Part shown: piece by piece, positions 1 through 7,120 of the stretch | Numbering within the stretch: the first letter of the stretch is position 1 | How the letters are laid out: each line of letters opens with the position of its first letter | Source: Bradyrhizobium sp. | GTDB taxonomy: Bacteria; Pseudomonadota; Alphaproteobacteria; Rhizobiales; Xanthobacteraceae | Assembly: GCF_004799445.1 (NCBI RefSeq) | Contig: NZ_SSNA01000074.1 | Span: 1-33,190 of the forward strand | DNA: 33,190 nt | Reading direction: 5' to 3' | Program-made: the position numbers and the translations under genes | The notes under the pieces: model-generated | The model's input: the letters and a program-made list of their open reading frames with translations, nothing else | What the model was told of the DNA's origin: nothing | Databases searched by the model: none

Positions 1-98
1 CCTGCCCCGCACTTGATGCGGGGTGGATACCGGTTCGCGTGAAGAAAACGCGTCAAAACAAAAGATTAGAGCGTCGGTTCTGATTCAATCAGAACCGA
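1..98. repeat. Intergenic palindromic repeat (family also at 8282)
   Basis: The stretch has a small hairpin (ccccgca at 5-11 with tgcgggg at 17-23), then a segment that resembles 8282-8335, then a perfect inverted repeat with 11-bp arms and a 3-base loop at 74-98. There is no T run after it, so a terminator is not indicated. I take it for an interspersed palindromic element of the kind common in Bradyrhizobium genomes. The window edge may cut it. Confidence 0.55.
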
Positions 99-135
99 TC
101 TTGCTCCAAGATCTGACCGGGTCACGATCCCGGGA

Positions 136-372
136 TCAGCGATCGCCGCATTTCGGCGACAGCATCGGCACGTTCGCCCACACCCAGTTTTTCCAGGAAC
201 CGTCAGCCCCGACGCAGGCCGCCGAGGAAGCGGACGGCGGCTGCGCGTCGTGGCGATCTGCGAAGGTCTCGTCGGCGGCGTAATGCCGGTCGACGGAGGC
301 CACCGACAGCCATCCCGCGGCGATCACGGCAACAAAGGTTGCCGTTCCCATGGCCAATTCGGTTCGCGTCAT
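136..372 (-). CDS. Small membrane or secreted hypothetical protein (78 aa)
   Basis: Not recognised as a named family. The ATG at 372 is preceded by a good ribosome site (GGAGAGG, 4 bases away), so I prefer it to a longer frame that begins at 417 and would overlap the upstream gene's end. Residues about 5-26 (MGTATFVAVIAAGWLSV core) form one hydrophobic segment, either a signal peptide or a membrane anchor. The rest is short and polar with two cysteines, suggesting an exported or periplasmic tail. It starts 27 bases after the stop of the GNAT gene on the same strand and is probably the last gene of that operon. No function can be assigned. Confidence 0.6.
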   Translation of the reverse strand: MTRTELAMGTATFVAVIAAGWLSVASVDRHYAADETFADRHDAQPPSASSAACVGADGSWKNWVWANVPMLSPKCGDR

Positions 373-398
373 CGGACCTCTCCGCGGTTCGTCGTTTC

Positions 399-854
399 TC
401 AGCTCTGCGCCGTCCACTCCATCTTCAGCACCGGCCGGCCCGACGTCGGGTTGACGTCCTCGCCGGCGTGAACAAAGCCATGGCGCTCATAGAAGCGGAT
501 CGCCCTTGTGTTGTCGGTGTTGACCAACAGCGTGATGCGGTCGGGCGACAGCCGCTTCGCCTCATCGACCAGCCGTGCGGCAAGCGCCGAGCCCCAGCGA
601 TCGGGGGCGACCACCAGCTGGTCGAGATAGCCCGTGGTATCGATGGTGACGAAGCCGATCATGGCGCCCGCTTCTTCCGCGACCAGGATCGCCGCCTTCG
701 GCACCAATTCGCCGCGCCAGCGCGCGCGCCACCAATCGACGCGGGCGGCGAAGTCGATGGCCGGGTAGGCCTGCTGCCAGCTCCGCTGCCACAGCGCGAT
801 CGCGGCATCTTCGTCTTCGGCGCGATAGGGGCGAAGGTGAAAGGGGGCGTTCAT
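399..854 (-). CDS. GNAT-family N-acetyltransferase
   Basis: A 151-residue single-domain GNAT protein, expected to move an acetyl group from acetyl-CoA to an amine. The family pattern is visible: an N-terminal LRPYRAEDEDAAIALW start, the central strand GFVTIDTTGYLDQLVVAPD, an acetyl-CoA loop of the Q/RxxGxG/A type written here as DRWGSALAARLVDEA, and the C-terminal NTDNTRAIRFYERHGFV, a hallmark of the fold. The substrate cannot be read from the sequence. The gene follows the OmpA-like gene after 19 bases and precedes a small membrane protein, so it is probably the third gene of an envelope operon. Modification of a small molecule or of a protein is equally possible. Confidence 0.88.
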   Translation of the reverse strand: MNAPFHLRPYRAEDEDAAIALWQRSWQQAYPAIDFAARVDWWRARWRGELVPKAAILVAEEAGAMIGFVTIDTTGYLDQLVVAPDRWGSALAARLVDEAKRLSPDRITLLVNTDNTRAIRFYERHGFVHAGEDVNPTSGRPVLKMEWTAQS

Positions 855-873
855 CAGCGCACCGCCGCCATGA

Positions 874-1902
874 CTACCGTTCCGTCAGCTTCAGCTCGAT
901 GCGGCGGTTGCGCTTGTAGGCGTCTTCGGTCGCGGCGGTATCGAGCGGCTGGAATTCGGCGAAGCCGGCCGCGACCAGCCGTTGCGCCGGAACGCCGAGC
1001 GAAATCAGATATTGCACCACGGAGATCGCGCGTGCCGACGACAGCTCCCAGTTCGACTTGAACAGCGGACTGTTGATCGGCCGCACGTCGGTATGGCCAT
1101 CGACCCGCAGCACCCAGGCGATTTCGCCCGGAATCTGCTTGTCGAGATCAATCAGCGCGCTCGCCAGCTTGTCGAGCTCGGCGCGGCCCTCCGGCAACAG
1201 CAGGGCCTGTCCGGTGTCGAAAAATACTTCCGACTGGAACACGAAACGGTCGCCGACGATCCGGATGTCCGGCCGGTTGCCGAGAATGGCGCGCAGCCGC
1301 CCGAAGAATTCCGAACGGTAGCGCGACAATTCCTGCACCCGCTGCGCCAGCGCGACGTTGAGCCGCTGACCGAGATCGGCGATCCGCCCCTGGGATTCCC
1401 GGTCGCGTTTTTCCGAGGCGTCGAGTGCCTCCTCAAGTGCGGCGAGCTGGCGGCGCAGCGCGCTGATCTGCTGGTTCAACACCTCGAGTTGCGCCAGCGC
1501 GCGCGCCGACACCTGCTTTTCGGAATCCAGCGCCTTGTTGAGCTCGGAGGCGCGGCCGGCGGCGTCGCTGCCCGCACCGGCGAGACCTTCATAGAGACCC
1601 TTGACGCGGTCGCGCTCGGTCTCGGCGGAGGCGAGGCCGGCCCGCACCTGGGTCAGCGTGTCCTCGAGACTGAGTTTGCCGAGCTTCTCCAGCGACAACA
1701 GGTCGTTCAGCTCCGCGATCTTGGCGTTGAGCTGTTGCAGCGCCTTGTCCTTGCCGGTGACCTCCTGCGACAGGAAGAATTGCACCACCAGGAACACCGA
1801 GAGCAGGAACACGATCGAGAGCACCAGCGTCGACAGCGCGTCGACAAAGCCGGGCCAGTAATTGAATCCGCTCTCACTGCGGCGCGCACGGGCCAGGGCC
1901 AT
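874..1902 (-). CDS. MotB/TolR-like coiled-coil protein with OmpA peptidoglycan-binding domain
   Basis: 342 residues in three parts. Residues about 16-45 form one membrane helix with an aspartate at position 21 (WPGFVDALSTL), placed like the proton-carrying aspartate of MotB, ExbD and TolR. Residues about 50-195 are a long coiled coil rich in Leu, Ala, Glu, Lys and Arg. Residues about 215-342 are an OmpA-like domain with the peptidoglycan-binding pattern (VDGHTDVRPI, NWELSSARA, KRNRRIELKL). With the ExbB/MotA-like protein encoded just upstream it should form a proton-driven inner-membrane complex whose periplasmic arm grips the cell wall. It is not flagellar MotB by context, and its coiled coil is much longer than in TolR or ExbD. 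The exact role is unknown. Confidence 0.85.
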   Translation of the reverse strand: MALARARRSESGFNYWPGFVDALSTLVLSIVFLLSVFLVVQFFLSQEVTGKDKALQQLNAKIAELNDLLSLEKLGKLSLEDTLTQVRAGLASAETERDRVKGLYEGLAGAGSDAAGRASELNKALDSEKQVSARALAQLEVLNQQISALRRQLAALEEALDASEKRDRESQGRIADLGQRLNVALAQRVQELSRYRSEFFGRLRAILGNRPDIRIVGDRFVFQSEVFFDTGQALLLPEGRAELDKLASALIDLDKQIPGEIAWVLRVDGHTDVRPINSPLFKSNWELSSARAISVVQYLISLGVPAQRLVAAGFAEFQPLDTAATEDAYKRNRRIELKLTER

Positions 1903-1949
1903 TCACACTTTCTCCGTCAAAGCACTCTTCCAGTTCGGTGGCTTCGTCC

Positions 1950-2031
1950 TTCGAGACGGCGCTTCGCGCCTCCTCAGGATGAGGTCTTAGACCCTCATGG
2001 TGAGCAGCGTTGCAATGCAGCGCGTCTCGAA
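1950..2031. repeat. Palindromic repeat between exbB-like and ompA-like genes
   Basis: The ends pair exactly (ttcgagacg at 1950-1958 with cgtctcgaa at 2023-2031), and the interior contains ctcctcaggatgag and ccctcatggtgagcag segments. I recognise this layout as an interspersed repeat frequent in Bradyrhizobium intergenic DNA. It sits inside a probable two-gene operon. Confidence 0.6.
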
Positions 2032-2074
2032 CCATGTGGCCGGGCAAACCTGCAGCTTTCCCGTGGCACGTTCC

Positions 2075-3079
2075 CTAACTCTTCTCCGGCTGTTTGGCGA
2101 TCCGCTCCAGCAGCCGCTTGATTTCGCGGTTCTGCTCGCCCTGGCCGTCGGCCCATTCGCGGATCATTTGCTGCTCGGTCCGCATATGCGTCACCAGGCC
2201 CTGGATGGCTTCGGCCAGATTGGCCATCGCCGCGGTGGTGCCGCGGCTCGCGCCGCCTTCCTCCAGGGTCAGCCGCAGCCGCTCGACCGTGGCCTGAAGT
2301 TCGCCGCTGCTGCCGGTCTCGCCGACATAGCCGCGCACCGTGGAGGCCAGCCAGTCCTCGAGGTCGGTATAGAAGCGGTTCTGCGCCTGGCTCGACTGCA
2401 GGTCGAGAAAGCCGAGAATCAGCGAGCCGGCGAGGCCGAACAGCGACGACGAAAACGAAATGCCCATGCCGCCGAGCGGCGCGGCCAGGCCTTCCTTCAG
2501 GGTGTCGAACAGGGCGCCGGCGTCGCCGCCGACCTTCAGGCCGTCGATCACCTTGCCGACCGAGCCGACGGTTTCGATCAGGCCCCAGAAGGTGCCGAGC
2601 AGCCCGAGAAATACCAACAGGCCGGTCATGTAGCGGGAAATGTCGCGGGCCTCGTCCAGCCGCGTGGCGATGGAGTCCAGCAGATGCCGCATGGTCTGCT
2701 GCGAGATCGTCATCCGCCCGCTGCGCTCGCCGCCGAGGATCGCCGCCATCGGCGCCAGCAGCGTCGGGTGCCGCTCGATCGCAAGCCCGGGATCGGCGAT
2801 GCGAAAATTATTGACCCAGGCGACTTCCGGATAGAGCCGGATCACCTGGCGGAAGGACAGGATGGTGCCGACCGCCAGCACCAGGCCGATCAGGGCGTTA
2901 AGCCCGGGATTGGCGAAAAACGCGGTGACGATCTGCTTGTAGAGCACGACCATCACCAGCGCACACAGCACCAGGAAAACCAGCATCCGCACCAGGAAAA
3001 TCCGTGGCGAGGACAGTTTGGCCAGTTCGATCTCCATCGCGGAGCGGGAAGAGGGGCCTGAAGGCATTGCCGATGTCAT
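2075..3079 (-). CDS. MotA/TolQ/ExbB-family proton-channel protein
   Basis: About 334 residues from the ATG at 3079. Other in-frame ATGs at 3067 and 3037 are possible and none has a clear ribosome site, so the start is uncertain. Four hydrophobic segments are visible: IFLVRMLVFLVLCALVMVVL near the N-terminus, NALIGLVLAVGTILSF, then YMTGLLVFLGLLGTFWGLIE, and finally a glycine/serine-rich helix beginning PLGGMGISFSSSLFGLAG. The third and fourth match the core of MotA/TolQ/ExbB channels (LGLLGTxxGL; GMGxSFxSSLxGLAGS). The C-terminus is cytoplasmic and coiled-coil-like. It precedes the MotB-like OmpA gene, so the two should form one ion-driven stator-like unit. It is not TolQ, because the tol-pal region begins at the far end of the window. 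Confidence 0.85.
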   Translation of the reverse strand: MTSAMPSGPSSRSAMEIELAKLSSPRIFLVRMLVFLVLCALVMVVLYKQIVTAFFANPGLNALIGLVLAVGTILSFRQVIRLYPEVAWVNNFRIADPGLAIERHPTLLAPMAAILGGERSGRMTISQQTMRHLLDSIATRLDEARDISRYMTGLLVFLGLLGTFWGLIETVGSVGKVIDGLKVGGDAGALFDTLKEGLAAPLGGMGISFSSSLFGLAGSLILGFLDLQSSQAQNRFYTDLEDWLASTVRGYVGETGSSGELQATVERLRLTLEEGGASRGTTAAMANLAEAIQGLVTHMRTEQQMIREWADGQGEQNREIKRLLERIAKQPEKS

Positions 3080-3250
3080 CCGTTGCGAGGAACCGCTTTC
3101 GGGCCTCAATATGACACAGCGAGCCTGAGAAAAAAGGCCAGTTGCGGTCAATCGGCGCCCGGATTGTGGAACTTCCGCGTGAAACCGCGCTTAGCCTTCA
3201 ACGTATTTCTACAAATATTTGACGCCTCAGGCGGTTAGCGGGAATTTTCG

Positions 3251-4072
3251 ATGACTTTGTATCTCGAGGCGCTTGTCGCGATCGCGCTGTCGCTGTCGTT
3301 CCTGATGGCGGGTGCATGGGCGGTGCAGCAGCGCACCGGCAATTCCGGCTGGGTCGACACCATCTGGACGTTCTCGCTCGGGCTGGTCGGCGCCGGCAGC
3401 GCGCTGTGGCCGGTTGCGGGCCGTGAACCCAATGCCAGGCAATGGCTGGTCGCGGCATTGGTGGCGATCTGGTCGCTGCGGCTCGGCCTGCACATCGCGG
3501 TGCGGACATCGGGCATCGCCGACGATCCGCGCAATGCCGCCTTTGCCCGCGACTGGGGCGTCGATGCGCCGCGCAGGATGTTCGTGTTTCTGCAAAACCA
3601 GGGATTTGGATCGATCCCGCTGGTGTTTGCGGTCTTTGTCGCCGCGCGCTTTCCTACCGAGCTGTTGCGCCCGCAGGATTATCTCGCCGCGCTGATCCTG
3701 CTTTCGGCCATCGCCGGCGAAGCGCTGGCTGACGCCCAGCTGAAGGATTTCCGGGCGCGTCCCGCCAACCAGGGCCAGGTGTGCGACGCCGGTCTGTGGC
3801 GCTGGTCGCGTCACCCGAACTATTTCTTCGAATGGCTCGGCTGGGTGGCTTATCCCGTCATCGCGATCTCGCCGGACGACCCGCTTCTTTATCCCTGGGG
3901 CTGGGCAGCCCTGCTGGCGCCGGCCTTCATGTACTGGATCCTGGTCCACGTCACGGGCATCCCGCCGCTCGAGGCGCAGATGCTGCGCTCGCGCGGCGGG
4001 CGCTACCGCGACTACCAGTCGCGCACCAGCGCCTTCTTTCCGCTGCCACCGCACAAGGGAGTGGTCACATGA
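3251..4072 (+). CDS. DUF1295 membrane protein (steroid 5-alpha-reductase-like fold)
   Basis: 273 residues with about six to seven hydrophobic helices. The family signature lies in the C-terminal third: GLWRWSRHPNYFFEWLGW followed by PLEAQMLRSRGGRYRDYQ, typical of DUF1295 proteins and related to the C-terminal domain of steroid 5-alpha-reductases and isoprenylcysteine methyltransferases, which bind NADPH or SAM through this region. The enzyme activity of DUF1295 proteins is not firmly settled. The stop codon overlaps the start of the Cfa-like methyltransferase (ATGA), so the two are translationally coupled. DUF1295 genes often lie beside Cfa-like methyltransferases, which suggests joint modification of membrane lipid acyl chains; that is inference. 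Confidence 0.85.
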   Translation: MTLYLEALVAIALSLSFLMAGAWAVQQRTGNSGWVDTIWTFSLGLVGAGSALWPVAGREPNARQWLVAALVAIWSLRLGLHIAVRTSGIADDPRNAAFARDWGVDAPRRMFVFLQNQGFGSIPLVFAVFVAARFPTELLRPQDYLAALILLSAIAGEALADAQLKDFRARPANQGQVCDAGLWRWSRHPNYFFEWLGWVAYPVIAISPDDPLLYPWGWAALLAPAFMYWILVHVTGIPPLEAQMLRSRGGRYRDYQSRTSAFFPLPPHKGVVT

Positions 4073-5094
4073 GCTTCGTTGCCTCGATCATTGGCACCGC
4101 CGAGCGGGTGCCGCTGCCGGACCTCGTCATTCGCGCCGCGATCGCGCGGCTGTGCTCGCGCACCGCGGCACGGCTCGCGGCCGGCAACGCGGAAAGCGAT
4201 GCCAGCTTTGCAACGGACATGGCGGCGCGCGCTATCGCCGAGCACACCGAGGCGGCCAACGCCCAGCATTACGAGGTGCCGGCGGCCTTCTTCGCCCGCG
4301 TGCTCGGACCGAACCGCAAATATTCATCGTGTTTCTACCGCAGGCCGGCCTCGACGCTGCAGGAGGCCGAGGAAGAAGCGCTGCGCCAGACCGTCGAGCA
4401 CGCCAATCTTGCCGACGGCCAGTCGATCCTCGAACTCGGCTGCGGCTGGGGTTCGCTGTCGCTGTGGATGGCGCGGCAATTTCCCCATTCGCAGGTCGTA
4501 GCGGTGTCGAATTCGCACGCACAGCGCGAATATATCGAGAGCGAGGCCGCCTCGCGGGGTTTGAAGAATCTTCGCGTGGTGACGGCGGACATGAATGTTT
4601 TCGATCCCGACCGGCGATTCGATCGCATCGTGTCGGTGGAAATGTTCGAGCACATCATGAACTGGCGTGAATTGATGGCGCGGCTGCGCTCGTGGCTCGG
4701 GCCGGACGGCCGCTTCTTCATGCACATCTTCACCCATCGCTCCGGCGCCTATCTGTTCGATCGCGGCGATGGCGAAGACTGGATCGCCCAGCATTTCTTC
4801 ACCGGCGGAGTAATGCCGAGCCATCATTTGATCCGGCAATACGCCGATTTGTTCGAGGTCGAGAAGGAATGGCGCTGGGGCGGCGAGCACTACCAGCGCA
4901 CCGCGCTCGACTGGCTCAGGAACTTTGACGCCAACCGCACCGAGATCGAAAGCATCCTGCGCGGCGTCTATGGCGAGGATACCGCGCTGTGGATGCGGCG
5001 CTGGCGCTGGTTCTTCCTCGCCACCGCCGGGATGTTCGGTTACGCCGGCGGCAGCGAATGGGGCGTCAGCCATTACCGGATGAAGGCGGCTTGA
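4069..5094 (+). CDS. Cfa / coclaurine-N-methyltransferase-like SAM methyltransferase
   Basis: 341 residues, starting at the ATG of an ATGA overlap with the DUF1295 gene. The SAM-binding motif I is ILELGCGWGSLS (about 120-131), and the superfamily motif SVEMFEH lies at 189-195. The N-terminal substrate region (QHYEVPAAFF, GPNRKYSSCFY) and the C-terminal blocks FFTGGVMPSHHL, GEHYQRTALDWL and MFGYAGGSEWGVSH resemble, from memory, the plant coclaurine N-methyltransferase branch of the Cfa superfamily more than classical E. coli Cfa. Databases usually label bacterial members cyclopropane-fatty-acyl-phospholipid synthase, but the product may be a different methylated lipid or an N-methylated amine. 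The last 74 bases are duplicated almost exactly at 8336-8409. Confidence 0.85.
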   Translation: MSFVASIIGTAERVPLPDLVIRAAIARLCSRTAARLAAGNAESDASFATDMAARAIAEHTEAANAQHYEVPAAFFARVLGPNRKYSSCFYRRPASTLQEAEEEALRQTVEHANLADGQSILELGCGWGSLSLWMARQFPHSQVVAVSNSHAQREYIESEAASRGLKNLRVVTADMNVFDPDRRFDRIVSVEMFEHIMNWRELMARLRSWLGPDGRFFMHIFTHRSGAYLFDRGDGEDWIAQHFFTGGVMPSHHLIRQYADLFEVEKEWRWGGEHYQRTALDWLRNFDANRTEIESILRGVYGEDTALWMRRWRWFFLATAGMFGYAGGSEWGVSHYRMKAA

Positions 5095-5127
5095 CGACGG
5101 TGGTTGACGATTGCGGTGCGCGGACGA

Positions 5128-6936
5128 CTATCTGTGCTTGACGCCGAGCACGGACACCTTCGCCGTCGTCTGCTCTGATGGCCAGATGACTTCGGTCAGG
5201 CCGGTGGCGACGGCGACCAGCTGCCGTCCTTCGGTTTCGTAGGTGATGACGCCGCCGCCGATGGCGCCGCCAATCTTCCGGCCCCACAATTTGTCGCCGG
5301 TGTTGGCGTCGAGCGCGTAGAAATTGCCGCCCATGTCGCCGAAGAACACGACGCCGCCTGCGGTCGGCGTCACGCCGCTCTGCACCGGATAATTGGACTT
5401 GACCCGCCAGCGCCAGGCGCCGGTCTCGGCGTCGACGGCATAGACCCAACCCGCCCAATCAAACACCGGATCGGACTTGCCCCAGATGTTGTAGGGGTTG
5501 AGCGAATCCATGCCGGACCACGGTTTGCCTTCTGCGATCTTCTCCACCGCCTCCTTCGGCTGCACCGTCACCGTTGTGCACCATTCCACTTCGCCGACCA
5601 TTACCAGATTGTTCTGCGGATCGTAGGCGGGGCCATTCCATTCGGCGCCGCCCGTGGAGCCCGGGCAGAAATGCACCGCCTTGCCGGGTTCGAACGGCGC
5701 CTCGGCGTTGTCGATCTTGGTGACGGGAACGCGATACATCTGCTTCTGCGAGGCAAGGTCAAAGGCATAGAGGTGGCCATCCTTCGGCGCGTCGAACAGG
5801 ACCTTCTTGCCCGAAGCGATCGATGTGACCACCGGCGCGGCGGAGACGTCCCAATCATGCCAATCCTTGGGAACGAGCTTGAAATGGCCTTTGTAGGCAC
5901 CCGTTCTGGCGTCGAGTTCGACGATCGAGCCGGAGTAAAGGTTTTCGCCGCCGCGCTGGCTGACCGCAAAATCTGGCGCCGGATTGCCGCCGGGCACGTA
6001 GAGGATGCCATTGCTCGGATCGAGCGTGTAGGAGGTCCAGGTGGCGCCGCCCGTGATCGGCTGGCCCGGCGGGGTGGTCCAGGTCGAAGCGGTGAGCGGT
6101 GAAGGCGCCTGCGGCCCGCGCTCGATGTCTCCGGGCGACTTGGGGACGAGGTAGAACTCCCAAACGATTTTGCCCGTCTTGGCGTCGAGCGCGTACATTC
6201 GCCCTTTCACGCCCTTCACGTCGCCGCCGGCGTTGCCGATGAAGACCAGTCCATTCCAGGCGATGGGCGCGGCCGGCGCGCTTTCGCCTTTCTTTGGGTC
6301 GGCAATGCGGGTTTCCCACAGCCGCTTGCCGCTCTTGAAATCGTAGGCGAGGACGCGTCCGTCCTGCGTGCCGCGGAAAAGCATATGCTCGAAAAACGCC
6401 GGGCCGCGGCTCACGCCCTGGGGTGAGGCGGGGGTGTAGTCCTCGTGGACTCGCCAATTCTCCTTGCAGGTATTCGGATTGATCGAGAAGATGTCGTACT
6501 CGGTCGTGAACATGAGCGCGCCTTCGATCTCCAGAAGGCCGGTGTTGAAGCCGGTGTACTGGCCGGTGTCATAGGTGCACAGCACCGACAATTCGCTGGC
6601 GTTCGCCCTCGTGATCTGATCGAGCTCGCTGAACCGCTCCGAGGTAAGCGTCTTGTTGTAACTCGGCCAGCTCTTCGAGTCGGTCGCGGTTTCGGCGGCT
6701 TTAACCGGCTTGGCGCCGGGCGCTACCGGGACCGCCCCGGACGGCATATTCTGCGCCGCGCTCTGGGCGCTATTGTGCTCGGTGGTCAGCGTGCCCTTTG
6801 GCGCGTCGAAGAAACGGATGTAATTGACGCCGAGTCCGACGACGGGCACGAGATCGTCCCACTCCCAATAAACGATACCGGCAACGGCGATCGCGCCGAC
6901 CGCCGCTGCGCCAAAGACAGCCCTGAGAGCGACCAT
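5128..6936 (-). CDS. PQQ-dependent dehydrogenase, membrane-anchored, no haem domain
   Basis: 602 residues from the ATG at 6936; a GTG at 6969 is less likely because it would add polar residues before the anchor. Residues about 1-23 are a hydrophobic signal-anchor, so the body is probably periplasmic. The rest is an eight-bladed quinoprotein propeller with repeated YALDAKTGKIVW and YAVDAETGAWRW strands. The metal-site asparagine is seen in GGNPAPDF (about 318) and the catalytic aspartate in DWHDWDVS (about 363). The residue two places after it is Ser, not the Asp found in lanthanide enzymes, so calcium is the likely metal. There is no CxxCH haem motif, and the adjacent-cysteine pair of methanol dehydrogenase is missing. 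Substrate unknown. It converges on the methyltransferase gene with a 33-base gap. Confidence 0.85.
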   Translation of the reverse strand: MVALRAVFGAAAVGAIAVAGIVYWEWDDLVPVVGLGVNYIRFFDAPKGTLTTEHNSAQSAAQNMPSGAVPVAPGAKPVKAAETATDSKSWPSYNKTLTSERFSELDQITRANASELSVLCTYDTGQYTGFNTGLLEIEGALMFTTEYDIFSINPNTCKENWRVHEDYTPASPQGVSRGPAFFEHMLFRGTQDGRVLAYDFKSGKRLWETRIADPKKGESAPAAPIAWNGLVFIGNAGGDVKGVKGRMYALDAKTGKIVWEFYLVPKSPGDIERGPQAPSPLTASTWTTPPGQPITGGATWTSYTLDPSNGILYVPGGNPAPDFAVSQRGGENLYSGSIVELDARTGAYKGHFKLVPKDWHDWDVSAAPVVTSIASGKKVLFDAPKDGHLYAFDLASQKQMYRVPVTKIDNAEAPFEPGKAVHFCPGSTGGAEWNGPAYDPQNNLVMVGEVEWCTTVTVQPKEAVEKIAEGKPWSGMDSLNPYNIWGKSDPVFDWAGWVYAVDAETGAWRWRVKSNYPVQSGVTPTAGGVVFFGDMGGNFYALDANTGDKLWGRKIGGAIGGGVITYETEGRQLVAVATGLTEVIWPSEQTTAKVSVLGVKHR

Positions 6937-7120
6937 CGAGAATCCCTTTGAGGCCAGTCCTGCGCGCACCTGCTTGCAGAAGAAGGGAAATACTCCGGAC
7001 GGAAAAAAGTTCCGATCAAGTTTACGCAGACGCCGCGAGTGGCCAGCCTGCTGCTGCCAGACTAATCAGCGAACGCGCGCGGAGACCCGTGCGGGCCATG
7101 GCCGTTCATCGTTTGCCGGC
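6937..7120. other. Spacer between hydrolase and PQQ dehydrogenase genes
   Basis: 184 bases without a credible gene. Nothing beyond the weak ribosome site of the dehydrogenase (AAAGGGA) stands out. Both flanking genes point the same way, so this could be an operon spacer or hold a separate promoter. Confidence 0.4.

Noticed and set aside
74..98. Rho-independent terminator at the inverted repeat near the window start
   Set aside because: The stem is good but there is no T run on either side, and the sequence belongs to an interspersed repeat.
874..3079. Zorya-type phage-defence system (ZorA/ZorB-like pair)
   Set aside because: The MotA/MotB-like pair is superficially similar, but no ZorC, ZorD or ZorE gene is adjacent; the neighbours are a GNAT enzyme, a small membrane protein and lipid genes. 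The channel protein also lacks the long cytoplasmic tail typical of ZorA.
3168..3192. EcfG-type promoter (GGAAC...CGTT) before the DUF1295 gene
   Set aside because: GGAAC is present at 3168-3172, but the bases 16-17 further on are GCTT, not CGTT, so the match is too weak.
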